This document shows positions 34,413-42,900 of a DNA stretch of 46,011 nucleotides, piece after piece; positions within the stretch are counted from its first letter, which is position 1; every line of letters begins with the position of its first letter. The stretch comes from Oscillatoriales cyanobacterium (lineage in GTDB: Bacteria > Cyanobacteriota > Cyanobacteriia > Cyanobacteriales > Microcoleaceae): NCBI GenBank assembly GCA_004293365.1, contig RDYN01000060.1, positions 1 through 46,011 of the forward strand, given 5' to 3'. Below the pieces are notes generated by a model. It did no database searches. It saw only the letters and a program-made list of their open reading frames with translations, and was not told where the DNA came from. A program made the position numbers and the translations under genes.

Positions 34413-34784
34413 ATGCTAAGTTTTTTCTTAACTTGGATAGTAGCGGCCGTTTCGCTGGTGATTACCGCTAAGATTGTACCAGGTATTGCGGTGACGAGCT
34501 TTTCGGCGGCGATGGTGGCTGCTGTGGTTATCGGATTTGTGAATGCGGTTGTCAGACCGATTATTACATTGCTGACGCTGCCTTTGAGCATTCTGACTTT
34601 AGGTTTGTTTTTGTTTGTGGTGAATGCGATTTCGCTTTCCCTGGCTTCGTGGTTGGCGGGTGCTTTCAGTATCGGCTTTGCGGTTAACGGTTTTTGGCCT
34701 GCTTTGTTCGGTTCGATTGTGCTGTCGTTTGTTTCTGGGCTGATTGGTCGATTTGTGAATTTCGATCGCACTTTGACTGAATAA
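34413..34784 (+). CDS. Small four-helix membrane protein (phage holin family, PF04020-like)
   Basis: 123 residues in four hydrophobic segments: FFLTWIVAAVSLVITAKIV, VAAVVIGFVNAVVRPIITLL, PLSILTLGLFLFVVNAISL and GSIVLSFVSGLIGRF. The NAVVRPIITLLTLPL loop is typical of the group annotated as mycobacterial-type 4-TMS holin; most cyanobacterial members are chromosomal and are not linked to phage. No lysis genes are nearby. Function unproved. Confidence 0.85.
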   Translation: MLSFFLTWIVAAVSLVITAKIVPGIAVTSFSAAMVAAVVIGFVNAVVRPIITLLTLPLSILTLGLFLFVVNAISLSLASWLAGAFSIGFAVNGFWPALFGSIVLSFVSGLIGRFVNFDRTLTE

Positions 34785-34788
34785 GATA

Positions 34789-35550
34789 TTATCCTAGATA
34801 GTCGATCGGGCAAACTGCAACCGCTACTGTAACAGAGCCTAGCATTTTTTCCGATCGAAAGACTTTTTTCGGAACTAAGAGCGGATGTGAACCGCAGATA
34901 AACGCAAATAAACGCGGATGATTGATAGATATCTGCGTTTTTTGCTGTTGATGTGCGGTGACAATTTGGGCGATCGCACAAAGTGCACCGGCTTCTGCTA
35001 CACTAGGAGTTCCAACTTCTTGCGCTACAATATTTGAAGAATTGGGGACTTCTACGGAACTTAAAACATCAGCCGCAAAGGTTTTTAACGGCCAGTTTCG
35101 GGCTTGACAAAGTTCCAGCAAGCCGATTTCGGATGCTTTAGTGTCTATTGTAGCAATACCTGCGATCGCACCTTCAGCTAAATGATAAGCGCGACAGACA
35201 CTTTGAATCGCAGTTTCGATTAATTCTCGCGAAGTTCCAGCATTGCAACCTATCCCCACCCACAACACCCTCGGATGCCACTGAACCTTCGGCAAAGCAG
35301 ATTCCGGCGCAAATCTTCTCTGAGTAAAACTAATCCAAATTCGCCCTTTAATAGGTGATAGATTTTCCCCCTCCCAATACAAAGAATGTTTTTCAGGCAA
35401 ACTGTTTCGCCACAAAATAGAACCAACTTCTTGAATTACTTCTACAGTTTCTCCTCGCTTCATAGCTGCGCCTACTCCCGTCCAATCGCCTTCCCCCCGA
35501 TTCCAACTGCTGGGAATATCTAGCCTATCTAACGTAAATTCATCGCTCAT
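34789..35550 (-). CDS. Cobalamin biosynthesis CbiG, N-terminally truncated
   Basis: 253 residues. Residues about 10-95 resemble the middle region of CbiG (GEGDWTGVGAAMKRGETVEV) and residues about 95-215 the C-terminal CbiG domain (VGIGCNAGTSRELIETAI, IATIDTKASEIGLLELC, GTPSVAEAGALCA). CbiG opens the lactone ring of cobalt-precorrin-5A in the anaerobic B12 route. The N-terminal CbiG domain is missing and no such sequence lies upstream. Near the end, HPRLFAFICGSHPL is encoded by a dispersed AACGCAAATAAACGCGGAT-type repeat inserted in frame. Probably not a working full-length enzyme unless a second copy exists. Confidence 0.72.
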   Translation of the reverse strand: MSDEFTLDRLDIPSSWNRGEGDWTGVGAAMKRGETVEVIQEVGSILWRNSLPEKHSLYWEGENLSPIKGRIWISFTQRRFAPESALPKVQWHPRVLWVGIGCNAGTSRELIETAIQSVCRAYHLAEGAIAGIATIDTKASEIGLLELCQARNWPLKTFAADVLSSVEVPNSSNIVAQEVGTPSVAEAGALCAIAQIVTAHQQQKTQISINHPRLFAFICGSHPLLVPKKVFRSEKMLGSVTVAVAVCPIDYLG

Positions 35551-35667
35551 TATTCAATTATCTATTCCGTAGTTTCACTGAGACCGCAATCTTAATTGTT
35601 TTTTAAGACCATAAATAAAAAAAAATGTATAATTGTAGCACAAACTGCCAACAAGAAAACATTTAAT

Positions 35668-36033
35668 ATGGTAGAACTGAACCAGTTACTGTTAGAGTTT
35701 GAAAGCAACCTCACATGGGAAGCAGTGACGCAAGAATGGAAAGAACGTCGCGACAGTTGGGTGAGTGACGTGGAAGCAGCAGTTGAGCCGTCACAGTTAG
35801 CAGAATTTCTAGTTGAATTGGAATCAGACATCGAGTGGGAAGCGGTGCAAAATCAATGGAAACGGCGCCGGGAAAGTTGGGTAGAAGAATGCCAAGCAGC
35901 ATCGACTCTTGAAGAAGTATCAAGTTTATTGCTGGAACTAGAAAGCAATACAACTTGGGAAGTAGTAACGGATGAATGGCAGGAAAATCGGGAGAATTGG
36001 GTACGGCAAATGTACGAGTTTAACGATGAGTAA
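35668..36033 (+). CDS. Protein of three 40-residue repeats, unknown function
   Basis: 121 residues from ATG 35668; an in-frame ATG at 35596 lies upstream of the promoter-like TGTATAAT near 35625 and is unlikely. The protein is three tandem repeats of exactly 40 residues, at about 5-44, 45-84 and 85-121, each reading LLLELESN..WEAV..EW..RRESWV in consensus. Conserved Trp residues and alternating charge suggest a helical repeat fold. No signal peptide, no membrane segment. I do not recognise the family. Neighbours (CbiG fragment, GNAT gene convergent) give no clue. Confidence 0.75.
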   Translation: MVELNQLLLEFESNLTWEAVTQEWKERRDSWVSDVEAAVEPSQLAEFLVELESDIEWEAVQNQWKRRRESWVEECQAASTLEEVSSLLLELESNTTWEVVTDEWQENRENWVRQMYEFNDE

Positions 36034-36041
36034 TAATTCCC

Positions 36042-36563
36042 TCAATCAAAATCTATTTTCATCGTGAATGATGTCCCGCCTGTGCGGTTGATTGTCTCGC
36101 TTCCCTCAATTACTTTAAATCCCGATCGCTCGTACAAACTCAGGGCCCGATTTGAGCTTCTGACACTCAGGGATACCGATGGATAAAATGCTTTGGCTGC
36201 TGGCAACAAACGAGCCAGCAATTGAGTTCCTACACCCTGATTTGTGTATTCTGGAAGAACTGCGATCGCCAATTCCGGGATAGTATCGTCAACCCAGCCA
36301 AATCCCTTGTCATCCCCTGCAAACAAACGCAGCCACGCCGCTCCTACTGGCTGGCTGCTGTTCAATTCAATTGCTGCGAAGCCCCTATCGCCTGCACGTC
36401 CCCAATCCTTGACATATTTCGCAATTAAAGGATGATTCACAACAGCTTGCACCGTTGATTCACCTTCTTCTGCCATGTGCGCCGCTTCGTACAGCATCTG
36501 CCACAAAAAAGGCTCGTCTTCCTGCGTTAGCTGCCGAATAGAATAGTCTAAAACTTTGGTCAT
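36042..36563 (-). CDS. GNAT-family N-acetyltransferase
   Basis: 173 residues from ATG 36563; an earlier in-frame start at 36707 would be encoded by a palindromic repeat and a GAAGGAA purine tract. The acetyl-CoA loop motif is seen in AVLPEYTNQGVGTQLLARLL and the closing helix in SNRALSLYERSGFKVIEG. It transfers acetyl groups to an unknown amine. The gene is convergent with the three-repeat protein and 8 bp from it. Confidence 0.88.
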   Translation of the reverse strand: MTKVLDYSIRQLTQEDEPFLWQMLYEAAHMAEEGESTVQAVVNHPLIAKYVKDWGRAGDRGFAAIELNSSQPVGAAWLRLFAGDDKGFGWVDDTIPELAIAVLPEYTNQGVGTQLLARLLPAAKAFYPSVSLSVRSSNRALSLYERSGFKVIEGSETINRTGGTSFTMKIDFD

Positions 36564-36596
36564 AAGAAGAAGGAAGAAGGGAAACAGAAGAAGGAA

Positions 36597-36712
36597 GTAG
36601 GGTGTGCACGGCGCATCGGTTGACTTAGATGCCCACTCCCCCAGCGGTTCACTTTTTCGGTGCGCTCTCATAGGACTATATAATATCAGTCGGTGCGCGG
36701 TGCACACCCTAC
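36597..36712. repeat. Inverted repeat with TAGGGTGTGCAC arms
   Basis: GTAGGGTGTGCACGGCGCAT on the left pairs with GTGCGCGGTGCACACCCTAC on the right with a few mismatches. The 116-bp unit lies between the TetR gene's 3' end and the GNAT gene's 5' region and looks like a MITE. Confidence 0.75.
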
Positions 36713-36722
36713 AAACTCATGA

Positions 36723-37337
36723 CTAATCCTTAACCAAAACCCCATTCAGAAAAATATCGGCTAATCCTTCCGCCATTTCCTGCATTTCCTGGGGGGAAGC
36801 ATTCGGCTCCATAATCGTATTTTGACTGAAACCGGCAACGGCAAACATTCCCAAAAATACCTGAGCGACAATCTTCGGATTCATCTTGCGATAAACTCCT
36901 TTTTCCATCGCCGTTTCAAAAAAAGCCTCAGCCACAGCGCTCATTTTTCCGATGACTTCTAACTGAATGCGATCGCGCAAATCCGGGTGAAACTGCGCTT
37001 CCAAAAAACACACCCGCATCATATCGCTATTTTCGCGGATATTTAGCATCCGCCTCCGCATCACTTGAGCCACTGCTTTGTAACTGCCCATCTCGCTCAA
37101 TTCCGTCAGCAAATCTGTCAGTATTTCCACCCATCCTTCCGTCGCCACCTCAATCAAAATCGCTTTTTTATTATCAAAATGCCGAAATAGCGTACCCTCC
37201 GCCACTCCCGCCGCCGCGGCTAAATCCCGAGTTGTCGTACCGTCGTATCCGCTGCGGGCAAATAAACGCTGAGCTGCTTGTAAAATTCGCTTCTTGGTTT
37301 CTGTTTCTGAAGGAGGAGACTGATTAAAAATTCGCAT
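36723..37337 (-). CDS. TetR/AcrR-family transcriptional regulator
   Basis: 204 residues from ATG 37337. The N-terminal DNA-binding region is standard: KRILQAAQRLFARSGYDGTT then DLAAAAGVAEGTLFRHFDNK. The C-terminal ligand-binding part is not matched to a known ligand. An upstream in-frame start at 37421 adds a stretch encoded by a purine-rich GAAGAAGGAAG tract and is rejected. No divergent target gene is adjacent, so its regulon is unknown. Confidence 0.9.
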   Translation of the reverse strand: MRIFNQSPPSETETKKRILQAAQRLFARSGYDGTTTRDLAAAAGVAEGTLFRHFDNKKAILIEVATEGWVEILTDLLTELSEMGSYKAVAQVMRRRMLNIRENSDMMRVCFLEAQFHPDLRDRIQLEVIGKMSAVAEAFFETAMEKGVYRKMNPKIVAQVFLGMFAVAGFSQNTIMEPNASPQEMQEMAEGLADIFLNGVLVKD

Positions 37338-37824
37338 GGCTTTGGAATCGGTAATTGGCGATTTAAGTAGAAGGAAGAAGAAAGAAGAAAGAAGGAAGAA
37401 GGAGGAAGACATACACAGCAAGCTTTTAAGCGAGCCGTATTTTACGTTTAATTAGGTTCATGCACTTGGAACTGCGGGTTTGGGGCGGGCGGGCAAAATA
37501 ATGTTAAGTTTTAAGTAGTGCGCGACTTTAATCTTAAACTGGAAGTGGCGCAACAGATCGCTTATGCCCCCAAAAATCTTTATGCTTAAAAAGCATCTCT
37601 TGTTATTCGGCATAAACTTCTTGCCGTTTGACAATCCAAAATCCAAAATCTAAAATCTAAAATCGAATGACCCTTTTTGAGATTTGCTGTATCAGCCTAA
37701 CATCTGGGGCGCAACAGATCGCTTATGCCTCAAAAAATCTTTATCCTTGAACAAGAATCTCTTGTATTCGGCACAAACCTCAGGTTTGACAATCTAAAAT
37801 CCAAAATCTAAAATCTAAAATCGA
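37338..37824. repeat. Imperfect tandem duplication upstream of the M16 gene
   Basis: GGCGCAACAGATCGCTTATG begins near 37548 and again near 37706; each is followed by AAAATCTTTAT, a CTTGTTATTCGGCA-like piece, TTTGACAATC and inverted TTTTAGA heptamers ending AAAATCGAATGA. The unit is about 158 bp. The second copy's ATGA is the start codon of the M16 gene; in the first copy no gene follows. Confidence 0.8.
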
Positions 37825-39417
37825 ATGATCCCGCAGTTCCAAAAACCCCGTGAGGCGAAGCTACCCCGTAGGGAATCGCCTCGCAAAACTCGATTCATCG
37901 CCTCCCTGCTCGCCGCTGTAGTGCTGTGGTGGGGAGTTTCCCCCGAAATCGCCCTCGCCCGCGAGAACCCCGCTAGCGGCTCGCAATTAGTGTCTGTGCA
38001 ACCGTCGCTCGATCGCGTAATCAAGCAAGTCACCGAATTTAAGCTCGACAATGGCATGACATTCGTGGTGCTCGAAAGGCCCAGATCCCCCGTAGCATCG
38101 TTTCTAATTCACGCCGACGTGGGAGGGGCCAACGAACCAGAGGGCCAAACCGGAGTCGCCCACTATCTCGAACATTTAGCTTTTAAAGGCACGCCAAAAA
38201 TCGGCACTACCGACTACAAAGCCGAAAAGCCGCTGCTAGAAAAACAAGATAAACTCTTCGAGCAAATGCAAGCAGCGAAGAAAAGCGGCAAAACTGAAGA
38301 AATCGCCAAATTAAAAGCAGAATTTGACAAGGTTGAAGCCGAATCTTTGCAATTTGTCAAGCGCAACGAATTCGGTAAAATCGTAGAACAAGCAGGCGGA
38401 GTAGGACTAAATGCCGCTACTTCTATCGACTCGACCATGTATTTTTACAGTCTCCCAGCTAACAAGTTAGAATTGTGGATGTCGCTGGAATCCGAGCGTT
38501 TTTTAGAACCTGTATTTCGGGAATTTTATAAGGAAAAACAGGTAATTTTAGAAGAACGGAGGCTGCGAACTGAGAATTCGGCGATCGGGCAAATGGTCGA
38601 AGTTTTTGCTGACAAAGCTTTCTCTGTTCATCCTTACCGCCGCCCCGTGATTGGCTACACTGAAGACATTCAGAACCTGACGCGCAGCCAGGTGCAGAAT
38701 TTTTTCGATACTCACTACATCCCCAGCAAGCTGACTGTGGCGGTGGTAGGAGACGTGAAAGCTGCCGAGGTGAAGCGACTCGCTCAAATTTATTTCGGTC
38801 GCTACAAGGCGAAACCCGCGCCTCCTGAATTGCAAATTGTGGAGCCTCCGCAAACACAAACTAAGGAAGTGACGCTGAAGCTAAAAACTCAACCTTGGTA
38901 TTTGGAAGGATACCACAGACCGGCGATGAATCATCCCGACAATGCGGTTTATGAAATCATTGGTTCTTTGCTCAGCAGCGGCCGCACTTCTCGGCTTTAC
39001 AAATCCTTGGTAGAGCAGCAGCAATTGGCGCTAGCGGCTCAAGGTTTCAGCGGTTATCCGGGGGAAAAGTACCCGAATTTGATGTTGTTTTACGCTCAAA
39101 CTGCTCCGGGTAAGACGGTTGATGAGGTGGCGGTGGCTTTGAGCAAGGAAATCGATCGCCTAAAAACCGATCCGGTGTCTGATGCAGAGTTGGAACGGGT
39201 GAAGACTCAAGCGAGGGCTGGTTTGTTGCGATCGCTCAATTCTAATATGGGCATGGCTTTTTCGCTGCTGGACTATCAAGTAAAAACTGGTTCGTGGAAA
39301 AATCTGTTTAAGCAATTGGATGCGATCGCTGCTGTTGCTCCCGCTGACATTCAGCGAGTAGCTAAGGCCACTTTCCGCCCGGAAAATCGCACGATTGGTA
39401 AGCTTTTGTCGCTGTAA
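37825..39417 (+). CDS. M16-family zinc protease, active subunit
   Basis: 530 residues with an N-terminal signal segment (FIASLLAAVVLWWGVSPEIA, about 24-44). The inverted zinc motif HYLEH stands at 113-117 (GVAHYLEHLAFKG) and the distal Glu lies in WMSLESERFLEP. A charged helical insert (about 128-176, rich in Lys and Glu) follows the motif, as in many bacterial pitrilysin-like proteases. The first 20 residues are partly encoded by a palindromic repeat, so the true start is less sure. It is followed by a homologue that lacks the zinc motif; the two probably form an M16B heterodimer in the periplasm. Confidence 0.92.
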   Translation: MIPQFQKPREAKLPRRESPRKTRFIASLLAAVVLWWGVSPEIALARENPASGSQLVSVQPSLDRVIKQVTEFKLDNGMTFVVLERPRSPVASFLIHADVGGANEPEGQTGVAHYLEHLAFKGTPKIGTTDYKAEKPLLEKQDKLFEQMQAAKKSGKTEEIAKLKAEFDKVEAESLQFVKRNEFGKIVEQAGGVGLNAATSIDSTMYFYSLPANKLELWMSLESERFLEPVFREFYKEKQVILEERRLRTENSAIGQMVEVFADKAFSVHPYRRPVIGYTEDIQNLTRSQVQNFFDTHYIPSKLTVAVVGDVKAAEVKRLAQIYFGRYKAKPAPPELQIVEPPQTQTKEVTLKLKTQPWYLEGYHRPAMNHPDNAVYEIIGSLLSSGRTSRLYKSLVEQQQLALAAQGFSGYPGEKYPNLMLFYAQTAPGKTVDEVAVALSKEIDRLKTDPVSDAELERVKTQARAGLLRSLNSNMGMAFSLLDYQVKTGSWKNLFKQLDAIAAVAPADIQRVAKATFRPENRTIGKLLSL

Positions 39418-39444
39418 GAAGAAGGAAGAAGGAAGAGGGAAGAA

Positions 39445-39609
39445 GTGTTAACTTAAGGTCAAACCCTCAGTCCGGCAGGGGTTTAAACCCCTGCCTCATA
39501 GCGAAAGTCCTCTAAAGAGGACTAATCAACTCATCAGTCCTCGACCGAGGACTTTAGCTATTAGACAGGGACTTCAGTCCCTGGCGGTTTTTCGGGCTTA
39601 AGTTAACAC
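39445..39609. repeat. Composite palindromic element between the M16 genes
   Basis: Outer arms GTGTTAACTTAAG (39445-39457) and CTTAAGTTAACAC (39597-39609) enclose four hairpins: GGCAGGGGTTTAAACCCC..., AGTCCTCTAAAGAGGACT, AGTCCTCGACCGAGGACT and CAGGGACTTCAGTCCCTG. It looks like a MITE built of nested repeats. Confidence 0.85.
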
Positions 39610-39732
39610 CAATGGGAAGAGGACAGAATAAAGAAAAAAGGGAGAAACACTCGTTTCCAGGCTCTGCCTGAAAACGCAGATCCCGAGGCTCTGCCTCGTT
39701 GAATTGTCAACACATGAAAATTAGGAGCAAGA

Positions 39733-41217
39733 ATGAAAAAAACTAAATTGAGACTGAAAAAAGTGAAGTTATTTCTGCTGTCGCTTTGCTTTTTTACTGT
39801 TTCACTTGGCACGTTTAATTTATTGCCTTCCCTAGCCGCTGGGCCGAAGCACTATGATGAATTAACATTCCCGCCGGTGCCAGAAATTAAACTGCCTAAA
39901 TACACTCGCTTTGAACTGAAAAATGGCATCCGCGTGTATTTAATGGAAGATAGAGAACTGCCGCTAATCGGGGGGACGGCGCTATTTCGCACGGGCGATC
40001 GTTTTGAACCTGCCGATAAAATTGGATTGGGAGGTTTGACGGGAGAAGTGATGCGAACTGGCGGCACGAGCCGGCATACGGCTGATGAGCTAAATCAGTT
40101 GCTAGAACAGCGAGCAGCTTCGGTAGAAACGGGGATTGATGGTGTTTCTGGGAGCGCTAATTTTAGTGCTTTAGCTGAGGATGTGGAACCCGTTTTTGAC
40201 TTGTTTGCAGAAGTAATTCGGGAGCCTATTTTTGCTAAGGAAAAGTTGGATTTAGCTAAGAATCAAGAGCAAGGTGGAATTGCCCGCCGCAATGACGATC
40301 CTAACGATATTACGGGCCGCGAGTTTCAAAAGTTGATTTATGGCGATCGCAGTCCTTACGCGCGCACGGTAGAATACAAGACTCTCGCCAATATTTCCCG
40401 CGACGATTTGGTGGGTTTTTACCAGAAATATTTCCACCCCAAAAATATGATTTTGGGTATTTCTGGTGACTTTGATACTGCTAAAATGCGATCGCTCGTC
40501 GAGCAAAAATTCGGCAATTGGACACCGACTAAAAGCGCAGAAATGCCTGCACTACCAGCGGTAACGCCGGCCAATCAAGGCGGCGGCGTATTTTTGGTAA
40601 ATCAGCCGCAATTGAGCCAAAGTTACGTGCAGATGGGGCATTTGGGCGGGATGTTGAACAGCCCAGATTACGGTGCTTTGGACGTGATGAATGGGGTTAT
40701 GAACGGTTTTGGCGGGCGTTTGTTCAATAATGTGCGATCGCGCCAAGGCTTAGCCTACAGTGTTTACGCGGCTTGGAGTCCGAGATTTGACTATCCGGGG
40801 GTGTTTGTGGCTGGAGGCCAAACGCGATCGGACGCGACAGTACCGTTTATCAAGGCAATTCGCGCTGAGATCGATCGCATCCGCACCGAACCAATTACCG
40901 CCGAAGAATTAGCTTTTGCGAAAGATTCCACCCTCAATTCTTTCATCTTCAAATTTGAAAATCCCAGTCAAACATTGTCGCGACTAATGCGCTACGAATA
41001 CTACGGTTATCCCGAAGATTTCATTTTTCGGTACCGCCGCAGCGTCGAAGCAGCCACAATTGCTGACGTGCAGCGTGTAGCCAAAACTTACTTGAAACCG
41101 GAGAATCTGGTAACATTAGTAGTCGGAAATACTGCGGCTATTCAACCACCGTTATCGAGTTTGGGAACTTCGGTAAAAGTGCAATCTGTTGATATCACAA
41201 TTCCCTCGGCGACTTAA
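39733..41217 (+). CDS. M16-family protease homologue, inactive-type subunit
   Basis: 494 residues with a basic N-terminus and hydrophobic signal segment (VKLFLLSLCFFTVSLGTF). The region matching the zinc motif reads GGLTGEVMRTGGTSRH, so the HxxEH residues are absent, while the C-terminal half keeps the Arg/Tyr region (VRSRQGLAYSVYAAW) that shapes the active site in the partner of M16B heterodimers. It is on the same strand as the active subunit gene, 315 bp downstream with a palindromic element between. Its 3' end is repeated at 42743-42870. Confidence 0.9.
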   Translation: MKKTKLRLKKVKLFLLSLCFFTVSLGTFNLLPSLAAGPKHYDELTFPPVPEIKLPKYTRFELKNGIRVYLMEDRELPLIGGTALFRTGDRFEPADKIGLGGLTGEVMRTGGTSRHTADELNQLLEQRAASVETGIDGVSGSANFSALAEDVEPVFDLFAEVIREPIFAKEKLDLAKNQEQGGIARRNDDPNDITGREFQKLIYGDRSPYARTVEYKTLANISRDDLVGFYQKYFHPKNMILGISGDFDTAKMRSLVEQKFGNWTPTKSAEMPALPAVTPANQGGGVFLVNQPQLSQSYVQMGHLGGMLNSPDYGALDVMNGVMNGFGGRLFNNVRSRQGLAYSVYAAWSPRFDYPGVFVAGGQTRSDATVPFIKAIRAEIDRIRTEPITAEELAFAKDSTLNSFIFKFENPSQTLSRLMRYEYYGYPEDFIFRYRRSVEAATIADVQRVAKTYLKPENLVTLVVGNTAAIQPPLSSLGTSVKVQSVDITIPSAT

Positions 41218-41327
41218 TCAATAATTCGTGTGACGCATCAGACTATTGTGGTGCGTCACTGTGATATTTTGACTTTAATTTGTAAATTTTCTTTCTTCGA
41301 CGCACGCTACCGCTACTAAATAATATA

Positions 41328-42581
41328 ATGAATATCAACACGCAAGAGCAATTCGAGTTAATTCTAGGTTCTAGTATAGAAAATCAAGAATTTATCAGAT
41401 TAACTTTAGGAAAATATCGAGGAAAAGAAGACGGCTTAACTAAAATTATTGTGAGAACCGTAAAATTAAAATCCAGCATAAAACTTTCTTTTACCTATAG
41501 CTACAAAACCAAAGAAATAGTAAAAAACCACCTAATCTCAGAAGGAATAGATTTAATAAAAACCCTAGCTGGAAGTGATTTTTTGAGTATTAGATTATTT
41601 TCGCTCACGCAAGATGTCCAACTTGAATATGGCAAAGCTCAGAATCCCAAACTTAAATTTATTAAGCCTACTTTCACCAATCCCGTCGATACGGCTCCCC
41701 AGGAACACGATCGCAAGAAAAAACGGTATATTGCATCCGAAAATAATATATATCTCACAGCGTTAGGTATTACCAACAGTCAAGGTAATATCGTAAAAAC
41801 GATGGAAGATAAGTTTAGACAGATAAATAAGTTTGTAGAAATTATAAATGGCTTAATTGAATCATCAAGATTGGCAGCGAAGAGTCATATCTCTGTAGTT
41901 GACATGGGTTCAGGTAAAGGATACTTAACCTTCGCAATCTATGATTTTTTGAACAATATTTTAGACAAAGAAGCATCAGTTATTGGTATAGAAAGCAGAA
42001 TCCATTTAGTGCAGTTTTGTAACTCTGTCGCCCAATCAGTTGACTTCAAAGATTTACATTTCAAACAAGGCAATATCAGTAACTATAGCGCCGAGAAATC
42101 AGACATAACCATCGCACTTCATGCGTGTGATACTGCAACAGATGATGCAATTTATAAAGGGATACAATCTGATTCTTCTTTGATTATCCTAGCACCATGC
42201 TGTCACAAGCAAGTTAGGAAACAAATTCATCCGAATACGGTGTTGAAGGATCTGCTGAAGTCTGGCATTTTGCTAGAGAGGCAATCGGAAATAGTGACTG
42301 ATGGATTAAGAGCGCTTTTACTTGAATTGTCTGGCTACAAAACAAAGGTTTTTGAGTTTATAGCGGCTGAACATACGAGTAAGAATATAATGATTGTGGG
42401 AATCAAAAGCAATCAGAGTATCAACAAGGAGCAGATTATTGGACAAATCCAAGAAATCAAAAAGATTTATGGAATAAAGTTTCACTATTTAGAAACTTTA
42501 CTGTTTCCTGATGTCTTTCTTTCCCCCGATCTAGCTACTATAATTAATACTGAGTCGGTAGGCGATCGCCCTATAACTTAG
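41328..42581 (+). CDS. SAM-dependent methyltransferase (Methyltransf_32-like)
   Basis: 417 residues. The first 180 are unlike anything I can name. The catalytic half has the SAM motif VVDMGSGKGYLTFAIYDF (about 190-207), the acidic strand VIGIESR, IALHACDTATDDAIYKG and APCCHKQVRKQI, the pattern of Methyltransf_32, found in RNA- or small-molecule-directed enzymes; the real target is unknown. Base composition is clearly more AT-rich than in neighbouring genes and the gene lies between two copies of the M16 3' end. The C-terminus (GDRPIT) overlaps a HIP1 site. Recent arrival or an old island is plausible. Confidence 0.8.
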   Translation: MNINTQEQFELILGSSIENQEFIRLTLGKYRGKEDGLTKIIVRTVKLKSSIKLSFTYSYKTKEIVKNHLISEGIDLIKTLAGSDFLSIRLFSLTQDVQLEYGKAQNPKLKFIKPTFTNPVDTAPQEHDRKKKRYIASENNIYLTALGITNSQGNIVKTMEDKFRQINKFVEIINGLIESSRLAAKSHISVVDMGSGKGYLTFAIYDFLNNILDKEASVIGIESRIHLVQFCNSVAQSVDFKDLHFKQGNISNYSAEKSDITIALHACDTATDDAIYKGIQSDSSLIILAPCCHKQVRKQIHPNTVLKDLLKSGILLERQSEIVTDGLRALLLELSGYKTKVFEFIAAEHTSKNIMIVGIKSNQSINKEQIIGQIQEIKKIYGIKFHYLETLLFPDVFLSPDLATIINTESVGDRPIT

Positions 42582-42603
42582 GGTTAGCTTTAATTCGCCG
42601 TAG

Positions 42604-42710
42604 GGGAGCATCTCAGTTTTGCATTTACAGTGTTCCGCTCAAAAAAGGTTCGTAGTACGGACTTCAGTCCGCTCTTTAAAAAATGCTTCTTGCAAAACAG
42701 AGATGCTCCC
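42604..42710. mobile_element. 107-bp MITE with 20-bp inverted ends and 9-bp target duplication
   Basis: Ends GGGAGCATCTCAGTTTTGCA and TGCAAAACAGAGATGCTCCC are complementary with one mismatch. TCGCCGTAG is repeated directly outside both ends (42595-42603 and 42711-42719). A GGTTCGTAGTACGGACTTC palindromic piece is inside. No coding capacity. The parent element is not in the window. Confidence 0.85.
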
Positions 42711-42742
42711 TCGCCGTAGTCCATATTTTCTGATTTTGTAAT

Positions 42743-42870
42743 ATGGGAACTTCTGTAAAAGTGCAATGTGTTGATATCACAATTGCGTCGGCGACTTAAC
42801 GATGATTCGTGTGAGGCACCTAACTATTGTGTGGTGCGTCGCTGCTGAAAATGCGATCGAATTTGTAAAT
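42743..42870 (+). pseudogene. Remnant of an M16 gene 3' end
   Basis: The sequence resembles 41161-41290 at about 85% by eye. It reads GTSVKVQCVDITIASAT-stop against GTSVKVQSVDITIPSAT-stop in the intact gene, and the similarity runs on through the following noncoding bases (GATTCGTGTGA, ACTATTGTG, GTGCGTC). Confidence 0.8.
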
Positions 42871-42900
42871 ATGCGATGGCGACACACCTGACTATAATTT

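Noticed and set aside
34413..34784. Prophage, suggested by the holin-family label
   Set aside because: No phage structural, lysis or integrase genes are nearby; chromosomal members of this family are common in cyanobacteria.
34379..34981. 200-residue minus-strand open frame overlapping the small membrane protein gene
   Set aside because: The plus-strand gene has four clear membrane helices and a family match; the antisense frame has none.
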